From positions 62,001 through 126,000 of the forward strand of contig NZ_NEGK01000011.1 in the NCBI RefSeq assembly GCF_002135435.1: 64,000 bases of DNA, read 5' to 3'. Below, piece by piece: positions 46,543-55,213 of this stretch. Source of the stretch: Acinetobacter sp. ANC 3813. Its GTDB lineage: Bacteria > Pseudomonadota > Gammaproteobacteria > Pseudomonadales > Moraxellaceae. Below the pieces are notes generated by a model. It made no database searches. It was not told the origin of the DNA and saw nothing but the letters and a program-made list of their open reading frames with translations. Numbering within the stretch: position 1 is the first letter of the stretch; each line of letters starts with the position of its first letter. Made by a program: the position numbers and the translations under genes.

Positions 46543-48699
46543 ATGTCATTCCATCATACCCCAGCGTTTAAATTATCCCTCATCAGCCTCGCAATCATCA
46601 TCAGCAATCAAAGCTATGCTGAAAATGCTCAACAGCTTCCAACCATTACCGTCGCTGTAGAGCAGTTGCAAGCAGAAGAAAGTTCTGAACAAACCAAAGC
46701 CTATATCATTCAAAATTCATCTACAGCTTCTAGATTGAATATTGCGCTGAAAGAAACCCCGCAAACGGTCAATGTTGTCACCCGACAGCAGCTGGATGAT
46801 TTTGCGCTGAATAATACTCGTGATGTGCTGCGCAACACACCAGGCATTATTGTGGGCAATCAGGAAACCGAACGCTCTTCCTATTTAGCGCGCGGTTTTG
46901 AAATCTCAAATATTATGCTCGACGGTGTCGGATTTCCGCTGAGCAGCTACAATTACAATAATGATAATCCAGACAGTTTCTTATTTGACCGTGTGGAAGT
47001 GGTTAAAGGTTCTGATTCATTAAACAACGGTATTGGCGATCCCGGCGCCAGTATCAATATGATTCGAAAAAGGCCTGCTCAGGACCTTCAAGCTTCTGTA
47101 AACGCCAGCTATGGCTCATGGGATACTCAACGTTATGAAGCGGATGTCTCCTCTCCCCTGAATCAAGATGGCACTGTCCGCGCGCGGGTATTTGGTTTTG
47201 AGCAAAAAGGCGGCAGTTATTTAGACCACTATGAATTAGAGAAAAGTGGCTTTGGCGCAGTGTTTGCTGCTGATCTTACAGACAGCACAACATTAACTGC
47301 CGGATACACCGAAACCAACCATAAACCGAATGGCAATAACTGGGGAGCAAATCCGCTAATCACGACCGAGGGTAAGCAGCTCGATTTTCCACGCAGTTAC
47401 AATTACACCCCAGACTGGACTTATTGGAATACCAATGTCAAAAATTACTTCGCCGAAATTGAACAGAAGCTGGGCGGCGACTGGAAAGCCAAACTGGCTT
47501 ATGATGAAAAGCAGGCCACTCGCGACTCAAAACTTCTATATTTATTAGGCAATCCAAGCGCTGATGGCACATCAGGTGTTTATTTATGGCCAGGCATGTA
47601 CGCAGACGATGATAAAGAACGTCAAGCCAGCCTCAATATCAGCGGGACCTATCCTTTATGGGGTCAGCGCCATGAAGCCTCTTTTGGCTATTCGTGGGCA
47701 GACAATAATATGAATGAAATTGCGCATGGCGGCAGTTATGCCAACCCAATAACATCTGACTTAGCCAGTTTGACACCAGATGAACCTGATTGGGATATGT
47801 CTACAATTACGGGCGAAACGCATACCAAGCAAAAAAACCGCAGCGCATATGCCGCAACCCGCCTGCATTTAAATGATGATCTGAAGCTGCTTTTAGGCGC
47901 CAATTACGTTCAAGCGCAAAGCAAAGGCAACAGTTACGGCACAGACATGTTTTATGATGAAAGCAAAGTATTGCCATATGCAGGTTTGACCTACAACTTT
48001 ACGCCTGAATATACAGGCTACATGAGCTACACCTCCATTTTCCGCCCGCAAACAACAAAAGCACTCGATGGCAGCATCAATAAACCGATTGAAGGCGAAA
48101 GCTATGAAATAGGGCTTAAGAGTTCATGGCTGGATGATAAGTTAACTGCAACTATGGCCGTTTTCCTTACCGAAGAAAGCAACTACCCGCTTCGCAACTC
48201 AGATGGCATCCCGACTTTACGTAAAACTCAGGTCAGCGATCTGCGCTCGCAAGGCTATGAATTTGGCTTGGCTGGGCAGCTCACAGATCATTTAAATCTC
48301 AGTTTCGGCTATACCCAATTTAGCCTTAAAGATTTAATTAATGGCGGTGATGCCCGCACCTTTAACCCGACGCAAGCTATTAATTTATTAACAACCTATC
48401 AAGTGCCGAAGCTGCCAAAATTAAAACTCGGATTCGGCCTGCAATGGCAGGACAAGAGCTATTTAGATGTTCCTGAAGCAAGTGCGAATGGCGTTATTAC
48501 ACAAAAAGCGGGTGTGATTAAGCAGGATGCTTATGCCCTGCTGAATGCCATGGTCAGCTATGAGGTGAATGATCATCTGACTGTCCAAGCAAATGGCAAC
48601 AACCTGACCAATGAAAAATATCTCTACAGCTTTCCTGACCAGCAAGGTTTTTACGGCGCGCCAGCAAATTACAGTGTAGCTCTCAGAGTTAAATATTAA
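46543..48699 (+). CDS. TonB-dependent siderophore receptor
   Basis: The 718-residue outer-membrane protein has a signal peptide (residues about 1-26, ending SYA), a TonB-box-like start PTITVAVEQ, a plug domain (about 60-190, LKETPQTVNVVTRQQLDDF, then RGFEISNIMLDGVGFPLSSY) and a 22-strand-type barrel ending in an aromatic residue (VALRVKY). It resembles FhuE/FpvA-type hydroxamate or pyoverdine receptors without the N-terminal signalling domain. A Fur box directly precedes it. The start has no clear ribosome binding site. Ligand is unknown. Confidence 0.92.
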   Translation: MSFHHTPAFKLSLISLAIIISNQSYAENAQQLPTITVAVEQLQAEESSEQTKAYIIQNSSTASRLNIALKETPQTVNVVTRQQLDDFALNNTRDVLRNTPGIIVGNQETERSSYLARGFEISNIMLDGVGFPLSSYNYNNDNPDSFLFDRVEVVKGSDSLNNGIGDPGASINMIRKRPAQDLQASVNASYGSWDTQRYEADVSSPLNQDGTVRARVFGFEQKGGSYLDHYELEKSGFGAVFAADLTDSTTLTAGYTETNHKPNGNNWGANPLITTEGKQLDFPRSYNYTPDWTYWNTNVKNYFAEIEQKLGGDWKAKLAYDEKQATRDSKLLYLLGNPSADGTSGVYLWPGMYADDDKERQASLNISGTYPLWGQRHEASFGYSWADNNMNEIAHGGSYANPITSDLASLTPDEPDWDMSTITGETHTKQKNRSAYAATRLHLNDDLKLLLGANYVQAQSKGNSYGTDMFYDESKVLPYAGLTYNFTPEYTGYMSYTSIFRPQTTKALDGSINKPIEGESYEIGLKSSWLDDKLTATMAVFLTEESNYPLRNSDGIPTLRKTQVSDLRSQGYEFGLAGQLTDHLNLSFGYTQFSLKDLINGGDARTFNPTQAINLLTTYQVPKLPKLKLGFGLQWQDKSYLDVPEASANGVITQKAGVIKQDAYALLNAMVSYEVNDHLTVQANGNNLTNEKYLYSFPDQQGFYGAPANYSVALRVKY

Positions 48700-48708
48700 T
48701 TCCATACA

Positions 48709-48733
48709 GGCCTTAAGTATTTGCCTTAAGGCC
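48709..48733 (+). promoter_or_regulatory. Stem-loop between the receptor and the DUF4198 gene
   Basis: GGCCTTAAG (48709-48717) pairs perfectly with CTTAAGGCC (48725-48733) around a seven-base loop. There is no T run, so it more likely stabilises or processes the mRNA than terminates it. Confidence 0.6.
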
Positions 48734-48765
48734 GTTCACAGATTTTCAAAATTATAGGTTGACCC

Positions 48766-49377
48766 ATGAAAAAAATCATTGCGCTTTGCGCTGGTCTCAC
48801 ATTCACACTCTCTGCACAAGCGCATATGCTTTGGCTGGAACGCGGTGCAGATAATCAAACCCGCGCCTACTTTGGCGAATACAGCGAACAGGTGAAAGAA
48901 ACACAAGACACGGCGCTCAAATCATTTAATTCAGCCGTGGCAGAGCAAAATAAACAGAAGCTCAAGGCCAAGGTTCAGCCCGATCATCTGGCCTATGCCT
49001 CCAAAGGCGCGGCTGATGTAAAACTCAGCAGTGAACTGATGTATGGTGAAGCACTGCTCTCTTACCATGCGAAAGCAGGAAGATCAGATTTAAAAGCGGT
49101 TTCTGACCTGGATATTGTTCCAGTTCAAGCCAACAGCAATACATTCGCTGTATTTTATCAAGGCAAACCTGCAGCTGGACTGGAACTGACTGTATTTTCC
49201 CCTCAATTTTGGCAAAAGAAATATACTGCCAATCCTCAAGGTCAAATCACCATAGATACGCCTTGGAAAGGCCAATATGTAATTGAAGCCAGCAAAGAGT
49301 CTGACAAAGCAGGAAAATTTAATCAGCAGAATTACAGCAAGCAGTATTTGGTCACAACCCTAAGTTTTGTTCAGTAA
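48766..49377 (+). CDS. DUF4198 domain periplasmic protein
   Basis: The 203-residue protein has a signal peptide (residues 1-19, ending AQA) followed by a mature start HMLWLERGADN and FGEYSEQ typical of DUF4198 proteins. Relatives are found next to TonB receptors and cobalt or nickel transporters and are thought to help metal handling in the periplasm. It has a C-terminal immunoglobulin-like half (GKPAAGLELTVFSPQFW, then GQYVIEASKESDKAG). It follows the receptor by 66 bases. Confidence 0.8.
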   Translation: MKKIIALCAGLTFTLSAQAHMLWLERGADNQTRAYFGEYSEQVKETQDTALKSFNSAVAEQNKQKLKAKVQPDHLAYASKGAADVKLSSELMYGEALLSYHAKAGRSDLKAVSDLDIVPVQANSNTFAVFYQGKPAAGLELTVFSPQFWQKKYTANPQGQITIDTPWKGQYVIEASKESDKAGKFNQQNYSKQYLVTTLSFVQ

Positions 49378-49396
49378 GTTCGGCCAATAATTGCCT

Positions 49397-49434
49397 GATT
49401 GATCCTCTCGTTTGGCTTGCAGGATCAATCTGTT
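49397..49434 (+). terminator. Hairpin between DUF4198 and the small membrane protein gene
   Basis: GATTGATCCT (49397-49406) pairs perfectly with AGGATCAATC (49421-49430) around a 14-base loop and is followed by TGTTTT. It may terminate part of the transcripts after the DUF4198 gene. Confidence 0.6.
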
Positions 49435-49464
49435 TTCACATCAAGTAAATTAAAACGACTCAGC

Positions 49465-49743
49465 ATGATCTCTGTTCTCCAGCCACTCCTCCTTCTTTAC
49501 CGGCTATTGCTGACCTTTGGCATAGGCTTCTTGTGCTGTGCTTTAGTCGCGCTGAATTTAACCCAATTGTTCAGCACATTTTGGCCCAAGGCTGAATCTG
49601 TTTTTCTGGCAGGTTTTTGCGCATTAATTTTTTATACCTGCTTCGTCATCTGTGCATTTTGTACGCCGCATATCAAACGCTTTTCTGTTATCAGCTTCGC
49701 GCTTTTATTCGGGCTATTTCTACTTGAACAATCCATAGGCTAA
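49465..49743 (+). CDS. Small membrane protein, probably DUF3649 family (iron uptake operon)
   Basis: The 92-residue protein has three hydrophobic segments (residues about 5-28, 37-62 and 68-90) with cysteines in the first two. In pseudomonads and Burkholderia a DUF3649 gene sits between a TonB receptor and a PepSY membrane gene, which is what is found here. I assigned the family mainly from this order and from the three-helix pattern. I set the start at ATG 49465, because the 22 residues coded upstream do not look like a membrane protein start. Confidence 0.6.
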   Translation: MISVLQPLLLLYRLLLTFGIGFLCCALVALNLTQLFSTFWPKAESVFLAGFCALIFYTCFVICAFCTPHIKRFSVISFALLFGLFLLEQSIG

Positions 49744-49746
49744 TTC

Positions 49747-51300
49747 ATGCATAAATCTGTACGTCAATCGATGGCATGGCTTCATTCATGGATTGGACTG
49801 CTCTTTGGCTGGCTGTTATTTGCGATTTTTTTAACAGGATCCGTCACCTATTACCGCCAAGAAATCAGCCTCTGGATGCAGCCGCAATTTGCAAGCATGC
49901 AAGTCAATCAGCAAACCGCGGTTGAATCTGCAGTCAGCTATCTGCAAAAAAATGCGCCTGATGCTAAAAGCTGGTACATCGGCGTAGCAAATCAAAGCAT
50001 GCCCGTAAATAAAATTTACTGGCAAAAGGCCGATGGCGCTTATGACAGTAAAACGCTCGATGCTGCCACAGGCAAAGAGTTCGCTTTATCAGCCACTCAA
50101 GGCGGAGATTTCTTTTACAGTTTTCACTTTCAGCTGTACGGCGTGCCCTATTACATCGGCAGGCTCATTGCCACCATAGCGGCTTTTATTATGCTGATTA
50201 CGCTCATCTCAGGAGTGATAACGCATAAAAAAATATTTACCGATTTTTTTACTTTAAGAGCCTTTAAAGGGCAGCGCTCCTATTTAGATTTTCACAATGT
50301 CTCAGCTGTCATAGCCCTGCCTTTTTTTCTGACAGTAACTTTTACTGGTTTGGCTATTTTTTTCTATATTCTGCTGCCGTCTGGCATGAAAAAAATATAT
50401 CCAGACAATCCTTTCCAATATTTTGAAGAAATACGTACTACAGTAACATTACCAAAAAGCCCAAGCTTAGAAAAAACAGAAATGCTGCCTGCACAATATT
50501 TTTTAACAGCGGCGCAGCGCGAATGGGGAAATCACAGCATTGACAATATCAGTGTCAATCTGCCCAATACCGCTGACGCACGGTTCACAATAACCGAACT
50601 GAAAGATCAATCGATTACTCGAAATAATGCGCAAATCCGCTTTAGTGCAGCCGATGGAAAAGTGCTGGGCTCTACACGTAATAACAGCGCTATTGCCACC
50701 TTAAATGCAGGTGTTTATGGATTGCATATGGCAAAGTTTGCTCAGCCGCTATTGCGTTTAGGATTCTTTTTTTCAGGCATTCTAGGCTGCGCCATGATTG
50801 CTTCAGGCTTATTACTGTGGAGTTTAAAGCGGCAAATGCAGAGGAAATCTGAAAGTTTTCATCTAGGCCACTATACCGTGAATAGGCTCAATATTGCCGC
50901 TATTTGGGGCCTTCCCTGTGCAATGCTGGGCTACTTATATGCGAACCGTCTTTTTGAAGTTCAAATCAACTCCGTCAATTATGAAGTTTATGCTTTTTTT
51001 GGTGTTTGGCTTTTCAGTTTAATTTCGGGTTTATTTACGCCGCAACGCCTGCTGTGGAAAATGCAGCTGAAAGTTTTTATCCTCGGCGCGCTGTTGCTGC
51101 CTATTGTTAATATTTACTATTTAACAGCGCACAGCTACATCCATTCATGGACTCAATATTGGATCTTTTTGCGGGTGGATCTGATGATTTTGTGTTTTGG
51201 ACTGTTAGCCTTGTTTTTACATCAAAATATAGTTCCCATCCAGCAAAAAGCCGTGCATAAAATTCGACTTAAGCAAAAGAATAGTTTGGAGAATAGCTGA
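49747..51300 (+). CDS. PepSY-associated transmembrane protein
   Basis: The 517-residue protein starts with the typical PepSY-TM helix (SMAWLHSWIGLLFGWLLFAI, residues 8-27) and has further membrane helices near 140-160, 187-208, 335-358 and toward the C-terminus, with soluble PepSY-like parts between them. Conserved histidines in the helices fit haem binding in members that act as ferric-siderophore reductases (PiuB, FoxB-like). It lies in a TonB receptor operon, so a role in iron release from a siderophore in the periplasm is plausible. It shares one base with the next start (TGATG). Confidence 0.85.
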   Translation: MHKSVRQSMAWLHSWIGLLFGWLLFAIFLTGSVTYYRQEISLWMQPQFASMQVNQQTAVESAVSYLQKNAPDAKSWYIGVANQSMPVNKIYWQKADGAYDSKTLDAATGKEFALSATQGGDFFYSFHFQLYGVPYYIGRLIATIAAFIMLITLISGVITHKKIFTDFFTLRAFKGQRSYLDFHNVSAVIALPFFLTVTFTGLAIFFYILLPSGMKKIYPDNPFQYFEEIRTTVTLPKSPSLEKTEMLPAQYFLTAAQREWGNHSIDNISVNLPNTADARFTITELKDQSITRNNAQIRFSAADGKVLGSTRNNSAIATLNAGVYGLHMAKFAQPLLRLGFFFSGILGCAMIASGLLLWSLKRQMQRKSESFHLGHYTVNRLNIAAIWGLPCAMLGYLYANRLFEVQINSVNYEVYAFFGVWLFSLISGLFTPQRLLWKMQLKVFILGALLLPIVNIYYLTAHSYIHSWTQYWIFLRVDLMILCFGLLALFLHQNIVPIQQKAVHKIRLKQKNSLENS

Positions 51301-51605
51301 TGCATGTGTTCTTTGCTTTTACATTGATTTGTACTGCCATATTCATTTTTTATCTGCTCAGCTCAAAGAAAATTAATCAAACACGGCAATCAAGATTTTC
51401 GTTTCTCGCCTCACATTCAAAAACAACGAAAATAGCCGCTTATGTAAGCTTGCTGATGTCGCTTTTCCTTCTTACCCGGCAAATGGGAAACAGCATCGGC
51501 TTGGTTGCTCTCTGCATTTTTGCTGCCCCACTTTTATTTATATTTATTCTGAAGGTAAATGACTTCAACCGAAAACCAAGCTTTAGATCACTGCAGCAGG
51601 ATTGA
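51300..51605 (+). CDS. Small membrane protein, DUF3325-like
   Basis: The 101-residue protein has three hydrophobic segments (about residues 3-20, 45-62 and 68-88). A DUF3325 gene commonly follows the PepSY gene in siderophore uptake operons of pseudomonads and Burkholderia, and size and pattern agree. The start overlaps the PepSY stop. Function is unknown. Confidence 0.6.
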   Translation: MHVFFAFTLICTAIFIFYLLSSKKINQTRQSRFSFLASHSKTTKIAAYVSLLMSLFLLTRQMGNSIGLVALCIFAAPLLFIFILKVNDFNRKPSFRSLQQD

Positions 51606-51678
51606 AAAAATCCGCAAGCTTTTAATTTAGACAGCTGAGAAAACAGCTATCCATACGCATAGCTGCCCTAGCGAGCAG

Positions 51679-51710
51679 TGGATCATTGATTTTTGTTTTT
51701 CAATGATCCA
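51679..51710 (+). terminator. Inverted repeat downstream of the iron module
   Basis: TGGATCATTGA (51679-51689) pairs perfectly with TCAATGATCCA (51700-51710) around a T-rich loop of ten bases. The T run lies in the loop rather than after the stem, so termination is possible but not typical. Confidence 0.45.
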
Positions 51711-51972
51711 TGGGTCTCCACATTCCATTTAAAAACAAATATAGTATTGATTAATAAAATATAATTTATAAACAAACCAAACATTATAGAAATTCCAGTT
51801 TATGCCGCATAGATGAATTCATATTTATTATCTAAAGATGAAACCAAATCCAACACATTTTGGCAGAAATACAGCCCATCAATACACCTGTATTTTAATT
51901 CATAGAACTTAAATATTTCATTAACCCTCCCGTCATAAAGACGCTGTACCTTAAGTTCCAACAGTGTACAGA

Positions 51973-51982
51973 TGTCTAGACA
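51973..51982 (+). promoter_or_regulatory. Operator-like palindrome in front of phnF
   Basis: TGTCTAGACA is a perfect 10-bp palindrome ending four bases before the phnF ATG. It contains GT-N-TA-N-AC, the core bound by GntR regulators of the HutC subfamily, to which PhnF belongs. Autoregulation of the phn operon by PhnF is inferred. Confidence 0.6.
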
Positions 51983-51985
51983 ACC

Positions 51986-52708
51986 ATGACCGTATTGCAA
52001 AGAAACAGTACTGAAACAATCTACAGTCAGATTGCGAAATTATTAAAAAAAGAAATTTCTGTATTGTTCAAGCCTGGTGAGTTTTTACCTTCTGAACATG
52101 AGCTCGCTGGCCGTTTTAATGTGAATCGGCATACGATTCGACGCGCAGTCGATGACTTAATTCAGCAAGGATTGCTGGAGCGCCGCCATGGCAAAGGCAC
52201 CTGCGTATTAAACAAGCAAATAGATTATACGCTAGGTTCGCAAACCCGCTTTACAGAAACCTTTGAGACTTTAGGTAAAACAACCAGCTTACGGGTATTG
52301 AATAAAGCCCGCATTCCTGCAAGCGCCAATATTGCAGGCAAGCTGAATGTTCAAGAACACACTTCTGTTTATTGGATTGAAACTTTACGGCTGGCAGATG
52401 AGGAACCAATCTGCGTGATTTCGCATTATTTGCCAGCACAGCATTTTCCAGACCTGCTGAATCAGTATACCGCTGGTTCGCTGCACGAATTTATCACTCA
52501 GCACTACAAATTTAAATTAACGCGCATTGAAAGTTTAGTGAGCGCATCACTCCCGCAAGGTGACGATGCCTCACTGCTGCTTATGCCGCACAACAAGCCT
52601 GTACTGCGAGTCAAAAGCATTAATGTCAACGAGCAGGATGGTACCCCGCTCGAATATGCCTTAACTCGATTTCGTTCAGACAGCATCCAACTGCGCATCA
52701 ACCTTTGA
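51986..52708 (+). CDS. phnF: Phosphonate-operon GntR family regulator PhnF
   Basis: The 240-residue protein has an N-terminal GntR winged helix (residues about 10-75, PSEHELAGRFNVNRHTIRRA near 33-52, then GLLERRHGKGTCV) and a C-terminal UTRA ligand-binding domain of the HutC subfamily (about 95-235). It heads the C-P lyase operon and very likely represses it until phosphonate or a related signal is present. Unlike E. coli, where phnF lies inside the operon, here it is the first gene. A matching palindrome lies four bases upstream of its start. Confidence 0.9.
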   Translation: MTVLQRNSTETIYSQIAKLLKKEISVLFKPGEFLPSEHELAGRFNVNRHTIRRAVDDLIQQGLLERRHGKGTCVLNKQIDYTLGSQTRFTETFETLGKTTSLRVLNKARIPASANIAGKLNVQEHTSVYWIETLRLADEEPICVISHYLPAQHFPDLLNQYTAGSLHEFITQHYKFKLTRIESLVSASLPQGDDASLLLMPHNKPVLRVKSINVNEQDGTPLEYALTRFRSDSIQLRINL

Positions 52709-52744
52709 GCGTTCAATCGATCACCTTCCGAGAGTATCTTTAAA

Positions 52745-53617
52745 ATGTATTTGAAATACACCCTTGCAGCAAGCGCTCTAACACTGAGCTTAGTATCTGC
52801 CAGTTCTACAGTCATGGCTAAAGACATTGTGATGGGACTCATCCCAGCTGAAAACAATGAAGAAATGATTCAAGAATTTGAGCCTATGCGGGCGCTGTTA
52901 GAGAAAAAACTGGGCAAACGCGTGAAAGTGTTCACAGCAACCGATTATGCAGGTGTCATTGAAGCCATGCGTAAAAAACGCGTAGATATCGCATGGTTCG
53001 GCCCTCTTTCTTATTATTTGGCAGAACAGGAAGCTGGCGCTGAAGCTTTTGCAGTCGGTGTGCGCCAAGGAAGTAAATCCCATACTTATAAAACCGTTTT
53101 TGTGACTCCCTGCAATTCCGGCATTAAATCTATTCAGGACATGAAAGGCAAAAGCGCCGCATTTGTAGACCCAGCTTCAACGTCTGGCGGGCTGATGCCG
53201 ACGTATATGATTAAAAAGGCCACTGGCAAAATGCCTGAACAGTATTTTGGCAAATTCACTTATGCCGGATCACATGATGCTGCGCAATTGGCGGTTAAAA
53301 ATAAAATTGTCAATGTCGCCGCAGACAGTGACATCACTTACAACAAAATGCTCTCCTCGGGCATGATCTCAAAAAGCAGCAACTGTGTGATTGCAGAGTC
53401 TTCGCCATTGCCAGGTTCTCCACTTTCTTACCGTAAAGATCTTGATCCTGCGCTGAAAGCAAAAATCCGCAGCACCATCCTAAATGCCCATAAAGAAATT
53501 AAAGTCACAGGCTATGGCACGCTAAGCCACTACGTTGCCGTTAAACCTGCAGACTATCAATTAATCCGCAACATGGTCAAAGAGCTGGGAATCAATAAAC
53601 AGCAAATGATGAAGTAA
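52745..53617 (+). CDS. phnD: Phosphonate ABC transporter substrate-binding protein
   Basis: The 290-residue periplasmic protein has a signal peptide (about residues 1-26, cleaved near VMA) and the PhnD pattern: VMGLIPAENNEEMIQEFEPM near the mature start, KKRVDIAWFGPLSYYLA near residues 77-93 and AAFVDPASTSGGLMPTYMIK near 137-156. It captures alkylphosphonates for the PhnC/PhnE importer. It lies between phnF and phnC, reversed relative to the phnCD order of E. coli. Confidence 0.92.
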   Translation: MYLKYTLAASALTLSLVSASSTVMAKDIVMGLIPAENNEEMIQEFEPMRALLEKKLGKRVKVFTATDYAGVIEAMRKKRVDIAWFGPLSYYLAEQEAGAEAFAVGVRQGSKSHTYKTVFVTPCNSGIKSIQDMKGKSAAFVDPASTSGGLMPTYMIKKATGKMPEQYFGKFTYAGSHDAAQLAVKNKIVNVAADSDITYNKMLSSGMISKSSNCVIAESSPLPGSPLSYRKDLDPALKAKIRSTILNAHKEIKVTGYGTLSHYVAVKPADYQLIRNMVKELGINKQQMMK

Positions 53618-53658
53618 CTGAGGAACCCCAAAATGTCTTTAGCAATAAGGAAAAGTTG

Positions 53659-54435
53659 ATGTCTTCAATCGTAATTCATCAGGCGGTAAAGCGGTATGCC
53701 AATGGTTTTGAAGCTTTAAAAGGCATTAATGCCGAAATCGGGTCTGGCAGTTTCACAGTCATTCTTGGACCAAGCGGCGCTGGAAAATCTACGCTGCTTC
53801 GCTTAATGAACGGGCTTGAAACCCCAACCAGCGGCGAAGTATCGATCAATAGCGAAACTGTACGCAAATCGAATTTACGGCGAATCCGCCATAGCGTCTC
53901 CATGGTTTTTCAGCAGTTCAATCTTGTTGACCGATTATCTGTAGTGACCAATGTGCTGACTGGTCGATTGGCCCACCGCTCTTGGCTTGGAAGCGTTTTC
54001 TATTTATTTCGCCAAAGCGATATGCAAATTGCTCAGCAGGCTTTAGAGCGTGTCGGCTTACTGGATAAAGCATGGAACCGGGCAGATAAATTATCGGGCG
54101 GGCAGCAGCAGCGGGTCGGTATTGCGCGCGCATTGGCTCAACAGCCGAAAATTATTCTTGCGGATGAACCTGTGGCCAGCCTAGACCCTGTAGCCAGTGA
54201 AGAAATCATGGTTTTACTTCGTGAAATATGCACACGCGACCAAATCACAGTTGTGGTGAATTTACATCAAGTTGAGCTGGCAAAGCGTTTTGCAGACCGA
54301 ATTATTGGCATGAATCAAGGGCAAATTGTGTTTGATGGCCCTCCTGAACAGCTGACAAGTTTAGCTTTGCAAAAGATTTATCATAGAGAGGGTGCCGAAT
54401 ATGAAAATGTTCACGCTGCGCTGGCCAACGCCTAA
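53659..54435 (+). CDS. phnC: Phosphonate ABC transporter ATP-binding protein
   Basis: The 258-residue ATPase has Walker A GPSGAGKST (near 36-44), signature LSGGQQQRVGIARA (near 145-158) and Walker B KIILADEPVASLDP (near 164-177). It powers phosphonate import with PhnD and PhnE. I used the ATG at 53659; a TTG immediately before it is also in frame. It overlaps the first permease gene by 35 bases. Confidence 0.94.
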   Translation: MSSIVIHQAVKRYANGFEALKGINAEIGSGSFTVILGPSGAGKSTLLRLMNGLETPTSGEVSINSETVRKSNLRRIRHSVSMVFQQFNLVDRLSVVTNVLTGRLAHRSWLGSVFYLFRQSDMQIAQQALERVGLLDKAWNRADKLSGGQQQRVGIARALAQQPKIILADEPVASLDPVASEEIMVLLREICTRDQITVVVNLHQVELAKRFADRIIGMNQGQIVFDGPPEQLTSLALQKIYHREGAEYENVHAALANA

Positions 54436-55213
54436 CGGGCTCCCCCCTTTAGGTTTAACCCTGAGCTTGCTTGCGGCATGCATCAGTTTATTCCTGACAG
54501 CGCCTATTGTTGAAATTGATTTCATCCGCTTAACACGATCTATCGATAACTTTATTGAATTTTTCAGCCATATGGCGGTCTGGCCAAATTTTGAATATTT
54601 GCCGCAATTAGCCTCAAAAATGCTGGAAACACTTGAAATTTCATTTCTCGCGACGGCCATTGCCTTAGTCATCAGTTTGCCGCTCGGCTTTTTAGCTGCA
54701 CGAAACGCCACCTTGCATCCGCTGCTGTATCGCCTGACTCGAGACCTGCTCAGCCTCATGCGTTCACTTCCAGAAATAGTCTGGGCACTGGTCTTTGTTT
54801 CTGCTGTTGGACTCGGCCCGCTGGCTGGAATCATGGCGCTGGCCTTTGTCACAGTCGGATTCATGAGCAAATTTTTTGCAGAAGCCATTGAAACGGTGGA
54901 CCCCAAAGCAATTGAAGGCGTGCAAGCCCATGGCGCCAATGGCATGCAAGTTCGACTCTTTGCCATATTCCCTCAGGCTTTCCCAAATTTAACAGGCACT
55001 TTGATGTATGTGCTGGATCACAACATTCGCGCTGCGACAATTCTGGGTGTGGTCGGTGCAGGCGGCATCGGATATGACATGGTTATGTCTATGCGCTTGT
55101 TCCAGTACGACCGCTTAATTCTGATTGCGCTGTCAATTTATCTGGTGGTGACCTTGCTTGATCATCTTTCAAGCTATTTGCGCAACCGTATTATTCATGG
55201 GGCGAAAGTATGA
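54401..55213 (+). CDS. phnE: Phosphonate ABC transporter permease PhnE (first copy)
   Basis: The 270-residue permease has about six transmembrane helices and the EAA-type loop FFAEAIETVDPKAIEGVQAH (near residues 163-182) followed by GANGMQ and RLFAIFPQAFPNLTG, where it contacts PhnC. The start is the ATG at 54401 with AGAGGG ten bases upstream; a GTG nine bases earlier is also in frame. It is followed by a second permease gene with overlapping stop and start, so the channel is likely a heterodimer. Confidence 0.92.
   Translation: MKMFTLRWPTPNGLPPLGLTLSLLAACISLFLTAPIVEIDFIRLTRSIDNFIEFFSHMAVWPNFEYLPQLASKMLETLEISFLATAIALVISLPLGFLAARNATLHPLLYRLTRDLLSLMRSLPEIVWALVFVSAVGLGPLAGIMALAFVTVGFMSKFFAEAIETVDPKAIEGVQAHGANGMQVRLFAIFPQAFPNLTGTLMYVLDHNIRAATILGVVGAGGIGYDMVMSMRLFQYDRLILIALSIYLVVTLLDHLSSYLRNRIIHGAKV

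Larger units (their letters stand above)
51606..51985. other. Noncoding, AT-rich region before the phn operon
   Basis: These 380 bases separate the iron module from phnF. They hold a hairpin (51679-51710) near the left end, a very AT-rich middle part and an operator-like palindrome next to phnF. A short minus-strand frame (51800-52000) is open but shows no recognisable family. Confidence 0.5.

Noticed and set aside
51930..51950. Possible Pho box (CCGTCAT and CTGTACC)
   Set aside because: The two half-sites start 14 bases apart instead of the required 11 and the second is poor.
51800..52000. 66-codon minus-strand frame before phnF
   Set aside because: No recognisable family, AT-rich context and overlap with the phnF start; possibly a remnant but not supportable as a gene.
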